From: JAWKUK01 sp964402175
GTDB taxonomy: Bacteria > Planctomycetota > UBA1135 > GCA-002686595
Reading direction: 5' to 3'
Assembly: GCA_964402175.1 (NCBI GenBank)
Contig: CAYOBN010000003.1
Coordinates: 1-64,000, forward strand
DNA length: 64,000 nt
Below the pieces are notes generated by a model. That model ran no database searches and was not told the origin of the DNA. It worked only from the letters and a program-made list of their open reading frames with translations. Numbering within the stretch: the stretch's first letter is position 1; every line of letters starts with the position of its first letter. Shown here piece after piece: positions 57,816 through 64,000 of this stretch. The position numbers and the translations under genes were made by a program.

Positions 57816-60800
57816 ATGCATCACCTGAGCCCACTGTCCGTACTGGCCCTGCTCGTCGCGCACACCGCCGCGGCGCAGGAGCTTCGTCCCTCGGAGCCCG
57901 CACCGATCCCGCTCGCGGGGCCCGATGTGCAGCTCGAAGCCTGGCGCGCGCGCTACGGCGCCAACTGGTCGAGCGTGCTCGCCGAACGGACGGGCACACT
58001 CGAGCTGCTCTTCGGCGGCAGCGCGCCGCCGAGCTTCGAGCCCGACACCGCGATCGACGCGCACTGGTTCGAGCTCGGCCGTAAGTGGGTCCGTGAGACG
58101 GAGGCCATGCACGGCGTGGCCGCTGATGAGCTCGTCGACAAACGCGTGTTCTTCTTGCCGCTCGCGCAGGGCAACACCACCGACAAGATCACGGTGCGCT
58201 TCGACCAGGTGGTCGCAGGGATCCCGGTCGAAGGCGGCCGCGTCAACGCGCTCTTCACGACCGACGGCAGGCTGCTTTCTCTTCAGAGCACCGGTGCCCC
58301 CGAGGTCGAAGCCGCCGATCCGCGCCCGTACTTCGATGCAGGCGCAGCGTCGTTGATCGCGCGCGAGGTCTTCCGCCGTGAGCACCGCGCGGACCCCGAT
58401 CACTTCGGCGCCCCCGAGCTCCTCTTCGCGCGTATCGACGAGGGCGAAAGCCGCCGCTGGCCGCTGGCGTGGCAGATCGATGTCCAGCGGCTCGGAGACG
58501 GCTCGGACCCGATCGGAACCCGCTACACGATCGATGCCCACTCGCGCGAGATCCTGCGCAGGGACGCCAACGTGCACCATCTGGACGTCACCGGCACGGT
58601 CGTGTCGTTTGCGACCCCCGGCGTCGAGGCGGACCACTCCGGGAATCCGCCGCAGCAGTTCCCGATGCCGTACATGCAGGTCACGTCGAGCGCAGGCACC
58701 GTCCTGACCGACGTTGCGGGCAACTTCACGTTCCCGGGTGTGAATACGCCGCTCTCCGTCACCGTGCGTTACGAGGGCACCTTTGCCGACGTCAACAACA
58801 ACGCCGGCGGGAACTACCAACTGACGGCGCAGAACCTGCAGCCGAATCAGCCCAACACGATCGTCATGAACCCTACGCCGAACCAATTCACCACGGCGCA
58901 GGCGAACACGTTCCTCTGGATCAACGAGCTGCGCGACTGGATCCGCAGCGTGTTCCCGAACGACCCGACGGCGGACTTCTTGGCGGACGCTCAGGTGAAC
59001 GTCAATCAGACCTGCAACGCGTTCTTCACCGGGAACTCCACGACCTACTTCGTCGCGGGGAGCGGCTGCAACAACACGGCGTACAGCTCGGTCGTCGCCC
59101 ACGAAATGGGTCACTGGTTGAACGTCCTCTACGGCACCGGGAACGGCTCCGACGGCATGGGCGAAGGCAACGCCGACGTCTTCTCGATGTACATGCTCGA
59201 CGAGCCCATGGTTGCGCCGTACTTCTTTACGAACGGCAATCCGATCCGGACGGGGCTGAACACCCGCCAGTTCTGCGGCGATCAGAACCCTGGCTGTCAC
59301 GGCGGCACACACAACAACGGTGAGGTTTGGATGGGCGCCGCTTGGAAGGTGCGCGAGGAGCTCGGCGCCACGCTCGGCACGGCGCTCGGCGACCTCCAGT
59401 CGAACCTGTTGTTCCTTGGCTGGCTGAACAGCTACGACCAGGGACAGATCCGCTCCATCATCGAGATCCAGTGGTTGACCCTGGACGACAACGATGGCGA
59501 CATCACGAATGGAACGCCGAACTACGCGGCGATCGACGCTGGGTTCCTGCAGCAGGGTTTCCCCGGCTACGGGCTGCAGTTCATCAACTTCGACGCGGTG
59601 ACGGTGCTGGAGAACACCTCGGACGAAGTCGGGCCGTACGTCGTGCAGGCAGACGTCGTCGCGCGCCTCAATCCCCCGCTCGCGAGCGCGCAGCTCTTCT
59701 ACCGCGTGAACGGCGGCGGCGTTCAGCCCGTCGCAATGGTGAACGTCGGTGGGAACACCTACCGCGCAGCGATCCCTGGCCAGAGCGCGCCGGCGACCGT
59801 TGAGTACGTCATCCGCGGCACCGATAGCCTGGGCACAGCCGAGACCTATCCGTCCGCGAACATCGCGCGCGGCTTGGCCTTCGGCATCGGGCAGATCTCG
59901 ACCATGGCGCTGTTCGAGTTCGAGTCGGGCCCGCAGAACTGGGCCGGCTCGGGCAACTCCCAGTCCACGGGCCGCTGGGAGCATGGCAACCCTGTGGGGA
60001 CCGCGGCCCAACCCGAGGACGATCACACACCCGGGGCGGGCACGCAGTGCTGGTTCACGGGACAAGGTGTGCCAGGGGGCGCGCTCGGCGCGGCAGATGT
60101 CGACGGAGGCCCCACGACCCTCTTGAGCGCGACCTTCAACGCAACCGGCGTGTTGAGGCCCCAGATCACGTACTGGCGCTGGTTCTCGAACGGACTCGGT
60201 GGACCGAAAGACGACACCTTGCGTGTCGAGATCTCGGCCAACAACGGCGTGAGCTGGACCCTGGTCGAAGAGGTCGGTCCGAACGGTCCAGACACAGTCG
60301 GTGGCTGGGTGCGACGGACCTTCTCGCCGGCGTCGTTCGTGACCCCGAGCGCGGTCATGAAGCTGCGCTTCACGGCCCTCGATGGCGGCCCTGATTCGAT
60401 CGTCGAAGTCGCGGTCGACGATGTTCGGATCGAGTCGATCGAGGATCCCGTCAATCCTCCGTCGTTGTTCTGCGTCGCTGCCCCCAACTCAACCGGGTCG
60501 GCGAGCACCCTATCGCTGGCGGGCAGCCAGAGCATCTTCCGGAACGACGCGCTCCTGCGCGCCTCCGGCCTGCCGCTGGGCTCGCTCGGACTGTTCTTCA
60601 TGGGCGATCAAGAGACCCAGACACCGCTGCCCGGCAGCAGCGGAACACGCTGTGTCGGCGGCACCGTGTACCGTTTCCCTGTAGTCGCCGCAGACACGCT
60701 CTTCGGTGGTGCGTCGCAGCGGCTCGACTTCGTCGACCCGAGCTCGCCGGCGCGATTCATCACGCCCGGCACCACGTGGCGCTTCCAATTCTGGCACCGT

Positions 60801-60866
60801 GACGCCGTCGGCGGCGCTCCGACATCGAACACGAGCCGCGCCCTGCGGATCGAGTTCGGCGCCTGA
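57816..60866 (+). CDS. Secreted M36-like zinc metalloprotease with FTP propeptide and lineage C-terminal module
   Basis: 1016 residues. A signal peptide ends near residue 21. An FTP-like propeptide (K-I-T-V-R-F-D-Q-V-V-A-G-I-P-V-E-G-G) and a carboxypeptidase-regulatory-like insert follow. The gluzincin core is H429-E-M-G-H433 with the downstream Glu450 in G-E-G-N-A-D, all zinc ligands present. Further C-terminal beta domains lead to the last ~130 residues, which align with the end of the protein at 26671-28608 (N-S-T-G, S-L-G-x-F, W-R-F-Q-F-W-H-R-D). It should digest proteins outside the cell. It is its own transcription unit, ended by a strong terminator. Confidence 0.88.
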   Translation: MHHLSPLSVLALLVAHTAAAQELRPSEPAPIPLAGPDVQLEAWRARYGANWSSVLAERTGTLELLFGGSAPPSFEPDTAIDAHWFELGRKWVRETEAMHGVAADELVDKRVFFLPLAQGNTTDKITVRFDQVVAGIPVEGGRVNALFTTDGRLLSLQSTGAPEVEAADPRPYFDAGAASLIAREVFRREHRADPDHFGAPELLFARIDEGESRRWPLAWQIDVQRLGDGSDPIGTRYTIDAHSREILRRDANVHHLDVTGTVVSFATPGVEADHSGNPPQQFPMPYMQVTSSAGTVLTDVAGNFTFPGVNTPLSVTVRYEGTFADVNNNAGGNYQLTAQNLQPNQPNTIVMNPTPNQFTTAQANTFLWINELRDWIRSVFPNDPTADFLADAQVNVNQTCNAFFTGNSTTYFVAGSGCNNTAYSSVVAHEMGHWLNVLYGTGNGSDGMGEGNADVFSMYMLDEPMVAPYFFTNGNPIRTGLNTRQFCGDQNPGCHGGTHNNGEVWMGAAWKVREELGATLGTALGDLQSNLLFLGWLNSYDQGQIRSIIEIQWLTLDDNDGDITNGTPNYAAIDAGFLQQGFPGYGLQFINFDAVTVLENTSDEVGPYVVQADVVARLNPPLASAQLFYRVNGGGVQPVAMVNVGGNTYRAAIPGQSAPATVEYVIRGTDSLGTAETYPSANIARGLAFGIGQISTMALFEFESGPQNWAGSGNSQSTGRWEHGNPVGTAAQPEDDHTPGAGTQCWFTGQGVPGGALGAADVDGGPTTLLSATFNATGVLRPQITYWRWFSNGLGGPKDDTLRVEISANNGVSWTLVEEVGPNGPDTVGGWVRRTFSPASFVTPSAVMKLRFTALDGGPDSIVEVAVDDVRIESIEDPVNPPSLFCVAAPNSTGSASTLSLAGSQSIFRNDALLRASGLPLGSLGLFFMGDQETQTPLPGSSGTRCVGGTVYRFPVVAADTLFGGASQRLDFVDPSSPARFITPGTTWRFQFWHRDAVGGAPTSNTSRALRIEFGA

Positions 60867-60971
60867 GTTGGAGCGCGACTGTGGCACGGCGTTCGCGCCC
60901 CGCGGACACCCCATCCACAGACGAAGGCTGAGCCGAACCCGAGGCGTCCCTCCACCGCACGGGTGAACATC

Positions 60972-61011
60972 GCAGCGAGGCGCGTTCGACCGCGCCTCGC
61001 TGCTCGTTTTC
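60972..61011 (+). terminator. Strong intrinsic terminator after the M36-like protease
   Basis: A perfect 13-bp stem, GCAGCGAGGCGCG (60972-60984) with CGCGCCTCGCTGC (60991-61003), has loop TTCGAC. It is followed by TCGTTTTC. It lies about 105 nt after the stop at 60866. Confidence 0.9.
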
Positions 61012-61070
61012 GAGCTTCCCAGCGTCTCCGGGGCCGAGCTGAGCGACGCCTGCGCAGCGGCTGGCGCTCC

Positions 61071-61105
61071 GGAGTCGGGAGTCGGAAGTCGGGAGTCGGG
61101 AGTCG
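61071..61105. repeat. Heptamer repeat (GGAGTCG)5
   Basis: Five adjacent copies of GGAGTCG with one substitution (GAAGTCG), in the 502-nt gap 60867-61368. That gap otherwise holds a terminator and one promoter-like motif but no gene. Confidence 0.85.
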
Positions 61106-61302
61106 CCCCTCGCCTTTGGGTGTTCCTCCGCCGAGGCTCCGGGGCGGGGCCGCCGGTCGATCCGCGCGCTGCGACGGGGTCGACAAACCCGTGGCCGAGC
61201 TCGATCAGGACGCCCGTTGGAGCCCCGGTGTACCCCGGTGAGCCCGGCGGAGGCCCCGTGCGGGGGTTCCTCGAATGCGCCGCCCCCTGGCGCGTACAGG
61301 AG

Positions 61303-61313
61303 GGGGTACCCTC
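61303..61313 (+). promoter_or_regulatory. Possible promoter element GGGGTACCCTC
   Basis: Member of the GGG[TA]A[CT][CG]CTC group, about 56 nt before the coiled-coil gene start (61369). It overlaps a GGTACC palindrome. Confidence 0.3.
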
Positions 61314-61368
61314 TCTCGCCCGTACCGGGCCCGGCCCGGTCACCGAACCTCCCTCCACCGCCCTCACC

Positions 61369-62124
61369 ATGAAGCCGAAGTTCCTCATCTTCGTCGTGAT
61401 CCTCGCCGGCGCGATCGCCTGGACCCAGTTCCCGAACTTCCGCGCCAAGGCCAAAGGCCTCGCCAACCAGTACGGCGGTTGGACGGAGCAAGCGATCAAG
61501 GACGACCCCGCCGGCTACATCGAGTACGCCCAGAAGCAGCTCGAAGCGAACATCAAGACGTTCGAAGTGAGCCGCACCGCGCTCTCGGAGAGCCGCTCGA
61601 CCGCAGAGACGAAGCTGAACGACTTCAAGAAGGCGCTCGATGGCGCGGACGCCCTGGCGGCCACGCTGAAGTCGCAGTTCCAAGCGGCGAAGGCCAGCGG
61701 CAGCTTCCCGATCGAAGTGGCCGGTCGCAAGCTGAGCGAGGCCGACACCGTGCGTCAGGTCGAGCAGCTCCTCGCGGAGAAGTCGAACGCCCAGAAGCGC
61801 ATCGAGGACTACACCAAGATCCTCGCAGCCGTCGAGACGAAGCGCTCGCAGCTCACGGACCGCATCTCGCAGTCGCGCGCGAAGGTCGACGAGCTCATCG
61901 CCCAGGCGGCGATGGTCAAGCTCGACAAACTGACCGGCGAAGCGGACAAGCTGCTGGCCCAGGTCAACGAAGTGGTCATCGACAACGGTAAGCTCGCCGC
62001 GGGTGAGACCAGCGGCGACCCGGTGCGCTCGCTGGCCGAGATGATGCAGGACATCGAGAAGCTCGCCGCCGAGGCTCCGAAAGCTGCGGCCGAGTCCGAC
62101 GCGATGGCGTTCCTGAACAACTGA
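61369..62124 (+). CDS. Small membrane-anchored coiled-coil protein, unknown
   Basis: 251 residues. A short N-terminal hydrophobic segment (F-L-I-F-V-V-I-L-A-G-A-I-A) acts as signal or anchor. The rest is almost all alpha-helix with heptad-rich Glu/Lys/Leu/Ala, a long coiled coil (about 45-215). No family is recognised. It is followed by a strong hairpin and another coiled-coil membrane protein. The two may work together as envelope scaffold or as accessories to the ABC exporter. The open frame continues upstream but has no start with a sensible leader; ATG 61369 is the natural start. Confidence 0.7.
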   Translation: MKPKFLIFVVILAGAIAWTQFPNFRAKAKGLANQYGGWTEQAIKDDPAGYIEYAQKQLEANIKTFEVSRTALSESRSTAETKLNDFKKALDGADALAATLKSQFQAAKASGSFPIEVAGRKLSEADTVRQVEQLLAEKSNAQKRIEDYTKILAAVETKRSQLTDRISQSRAKVDELIAQAAMVKLDKLTGEADKLLAQVNEVVIDNGKLAAGETSGDPVRSLAEMMQDIEKLAAEAPKAAAESDAMAFLNN

Positions 62125-62132
62125 GTTCGCTA

Positions 62133-62164
62133 CACGGGTGCGCGCTCCGCTGCGCGCACCCGTG
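62133..62164 (+). terminator. Hairpin between the two coiled-coil genes
   Basis: CACGGGTGCGCGC (62133-62145) pairs perfectly with GCGCGCACCCGTG (62152-62164), 13 bp, 8 nt after the stop. It is followed by AGTTCCTCCCC with no T-tract, so it may act as partial terminator or processing site. Confidence 0.65.
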
Positions 62165-62190
62165 AGTTCCTCCCCGTCCGAGTGTGAGCC

Positions 62191-62976
62191 ATGACCTTCG
62201 CCACCATGACCCCCACTGACATCGGCGTCACCGCTGGCGCCCTGCTGCTGCTGGTCTACGCCGCGCGGACGATGGTGTCCAAGGAGGGCAAAGCCCAGAT
62301 GGGCTGCGGCTTCGCCGTCGCGGCGGCCGTCCTCTGGTCCCTCGCCCTCGGCCGGCGGATCCCGGACTTCACGACGGCGGACGGCCTGCGCCTCGCGCTC
62401 GGAGCGCTCCTGCTGCTGCCTGCCTTCCGTGCGATCTTCCGCCATGGCAAGGACAGCGTCGTCAGCGGCGCCGTCGGTTTGGTCATGGCTTCGGTGATCG
62501 CGGGTCCGGTCGTACAACGTTATCTCGACCGCGCTGGGATCCTCGAAGCCCCGAAGACGCCCGCACAGCAGATCGTCAAAACCGAAGAGGAGATCGAGCG
62601 CCTGGAAGGCATGCGCCTCGCCCTCGCCGGTGACATGGCGGTCCGCAAGAAGCGGATCAACGAGCGCGGCATCAGCGACAAAGAAGCGCTGCTGCGCGAC
62701 CCGGAAGCCATGCAGCTCCTGCGCGAGTTCGACGGCTTCCGCGCGCGGCTCGTCGATCTCGAACAGCGCCTCGAGCGCTTGCGCGACGAGCGCAGCAAGC
62801 TGGCAGCCGCGGAGGCTGACGCCAACCGCACGCTGACCGAGATCGAGCTCGATCGCATCCGGCGCGAGGTCACCGCGGCTTCGGACCTGAGCGACAAGTC
62901 CTTGCTCGAGCAGTTCAGCGCCCAGCAGGACCTCGGCGCGCTCTTCGAGCGCGAGATCCTGGGCACAGGCAAGTGA
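62191..62976 (+). CDS. Membrane protein with C-terminal coiled coil, unknown
   Basis: 261 residues. Three to four TM helices (about 12-25, 38-53, 66-80 and 92-108) are followed by a long Arg/Glu/Leu coiled coil (about 120-230). No family is recognised. The last codons overlap the next gene by GTGA (62973), so the protein is likely made in step with the ABC exporter. It may be an accessory subunit, but no such partner is established. Confidence 0.72.
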   Translation: MTFATMTPTDIGVTAGALLLLVYAARTMVSKEGKAQMGCGFAVAAAVLWSLALGRRIPDFTTADGLRLALGALLLLPAFRAIFRHGKDSVVSGAVGLVMASVIAGPVVQRYLDRAGILEAPKTPAQQIVKTEEEIERLEGMRLALAGDMAVRKKRINERGISDKEALLRDPEAMQLLREFDGFRARLVDLEQRLERLRDERSKLAAAEADANRTLTEIELDRIRREVTAASDLSDKSLLEQFSAQQDLGALFEREILGTGK

Positions 62977-64000
62977 CCGATGGGCGCGAGACCGCTCCGG
63001 CGGAGAGGGACGTACGTGTCCCGTTCCGCCGGCTCTTCCATCTCGCTCGGCCGCACCTCGCGGGGCTGATCGGCGCGACCGCGCTGCTGCTCGTTGCGAG
63101 CGCCGTGGGGTTGGTTGTCCCCCGGGTCGCGGGTGAGGTCGTCGACACATCGTTGGCATCGGGCTCACGCGAAGCGCTGTACCGAACGGTGTTGGCGCTG
63201 CTGGGCCTCTTTGCGGTGCTCGGCTGTGTCGGTTACTTCGAGCACTACTTGCTCGGAGCAACAGGGGCCCGCCTGTTGCGCGACCTCCGCAGACAGCTCT
63301 TCGAGCGGCTCATTCACTTGACGCCGGGCTTCTACGACACACGGCGTGTCGGCGAGCTCTTGTCGCGCCTCGGCTCGGACCTGACCGTCGTACAGGGGGC
63401 GTTGACCGAGCAGATCCCTGGGGGAATTCAAGCGCTCATGCGCTTCCTCGGCACGCTCGTGATCCTGCTGGTGTTGCAGCCGCGGCTGACGTTGGTGGCA
63501 CTGGTGGTCGTACCACCCGTAGTGCTCGTCGCGCTGTTCTTCGGTCAGCGCCTGGAGCGCAACGCAAAAGCTGCGCGCGACGCGACTGCTGAGACGTCGG
63601 CATTGGCGGAAGAGGGACTGTCTGGTATCCGCACCGTTCAAGCCCACGCCGCCGAGCCGTGGTTCGAGAGTCGCTACGTCGCGCGCCTGCGCGCGCTGCT
63701 CGATGTTCAACTGCGCAACGCGCGATTGAACGCGGCCTTCGCCGCAGCGATCACCTTTGCGGCGTTCAGCGCGTTCGGCATCGTCCTGGGCTACGGGGGC
63801 CAGCTCATGCTGGAGGGACGCCTGAGCGCGGGGGACCTGACCTCGTTCCTGCTGTACACGTTCTCGGTCGCGGTCTCCGTCGGCCAGCTCGGCGGCCTCT
63901 ACGCCGGCTACCGCGAGCTGCAAGGCGCCAGCGCCCGTGTCTTCGAGCTGCTGGACACCGAGCCCGATGTGCACGACCTCGGCGCGGACGCGGAGCCATT
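62973..64000 (+). CDS. ABC-type exporter (MsbA-like), 5' part only
   Basis: The visible 342 codons, from GTG 62973, run to the window edge. They encode the transmembrane half of a type-IV ABC exporter: TM1-2 near G-A-T-A-L-L-L-V-A-S-A, then the loop L-R-R-Q-L-F-E-R-L and F-Y-D-T-R-R-V-G-E-L-L-S-R-L. These are the coupling-helix motifs of MsbA/ABCB-like subunits. Later TMs and S-G-I-R-T-V-Q-A follow. The ATPase domain should lie beyond 64000. GTGA overlap couples it to the previous gene. The substrate cannot be read; lipid or peptide export is typical. Confidence 0.85.
   Translation, partial: MTDGRETAPAERDVRVPFRRLFHLARPHLAGLIGATALLLVASAVGLVVPRVAGEVVDTSLASGSREALYRTVLALLGLFAVLGCVGYFEHYLLGATGARLLRDLRRQLFERLIHLTPGFYDTRRVGELLSRLGSDLTVVQGALTEQIPGGIQALMRFLGTLVILLVLQPRLTLVALVVVPPVVLVALFFGQRLERNAKAARDATAETSALAEEGLSGIRTVQAHAAEPWFESRYVARLRALLDVQLRNARLNAAFAAAITFAAFSAFGIVLGYGGQLMLEGRLSAGDLTSFLLYTFSVAVSVGQLGGLYAGYRELQGASARVFELLDTEPDVHDLGADAEP

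Noticed and set aside
56574..60065. 1163-codon minus-strand open frame
   Set aside because: Mostly antisense to the M36-like protease, plus an alternate frame of the TenA-ThiD gene. The composition is typical of an out-of-frame shadow.
1..64000. tRNA, rRNA or CRISPR loci
   Set aside because: No T-loop GGTTCGA context with a matching acceptor stem, no rRNA-like blocks and no regularly spaced repeat-spacer array were found by reading. A covariance-model search could still reveal a small RNA.
1..64000. Prophage, integrase or IS element
   Set aside because: No transposase, integrase, terminase or capsid-like protein is seen among the supported genes; only the hairpin repeat hints at mobility.

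Overview
The window reads like chromosomal DNA of a high-GC Gram-negative bacterium, most probably a planctomycete of the Pla163/Poly30-like lineages. This assignment is inferred from gene content; no 16S gene is present. The supporting signs are a Ser/Thr kinase fused to a TPR-like half, many lipoproteins and secreted beta-propeller or FG-GAP proteins, two exported proteins sharing a C-terminal module that ends near a W-x-F-Q-[YF]-W-[YH]-R-D signature, a sigma-factor/carrier-domain chimera, and a stand-alone mraZ. Forty-five protein-coding loci are supported. One of them is frameshifted and one runs off the right edge. No rRNA, tRNA, CRISPR array, phage or insertion sequence was seen.

Layout. 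Positions 1-3.7 kb hold a secreted protein and a vanadium-haloperoxidase-like lipoprotein. Positions 3.85-10.1 kb hold a one-way cluster: GT-C membrane glycosyltransferase, MJ1255-type glycosyltransferase, radical SAM/SPASM enzyme, LpxH-like phosphoesterase and TPR-linked GT2. It looks like an envelope glycan or lipid pathway. Positions 10.1-14.3 kb hold a CRTAC1-like lipoprotein and a sodium:solute symporter with an extra domain. Positions 14.3-21.7 kb form a minus-strand operon (lipoprotein, YheT-like hydrolase, Ser/Thr kinase, RND exporter). Positions 21.8-26.6 kb hold a second radical SAM enzyme, a YVTN propeller, orphan mraZ with tandem operator-like repeats and a DnaA box upstream, an AraC regulator and a chalcone-isomerase-like protein. 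Positions 26.7-29.4 kb hold a secreted protein and a 281-nt tandem repeat full of long hairpins.

Positions 29.4-36.3 kb form a fatty-acid beta-oxidation locus. A thiolase and a FadB/FadJ-type gene on the minus strand face a TetR gene and fadE on the plus strand, and a 27-bp palindrome lies between them. fadD (44.0-45.7 kb), a PlsC-like acyltransferase and a hotdog-fold protein extend the lipid theme. Positions 36.4-44 kb carry an outer-membrane barrel lipoprotein, trmB, the sigma chimera, an NMO-type flavoenzyme, an archaeal-type ornithine cyclodeaminase homologue and two membrane proteins.

Positions 47.1-52.7 kb carry a tight catabolic-looking operon: an enolase-superfamily enzyme, an Old Yellow Enzyme homologue, an Nramp-fold transporter lacking the metal motifs, and a DUF993 aldolase-like protein. 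This is the best candidate for an undescribed pathway. The right end has a frameshifted Tat-exported amine-oxidase homologue, a TenA-ThiD fusion for thiamine salvage, a large M36-like metalloprotease and two coiled-coil proteins. The last of these overlaps an ABC exporter that continues beyond the window.

Translational coupling by ATGA, GTGA or TTGA overlaps is frequent. Several monocistronic genes have promoter-like hexamers only 6-10 nt before the start codon, which suggests leaderless mRNAs.
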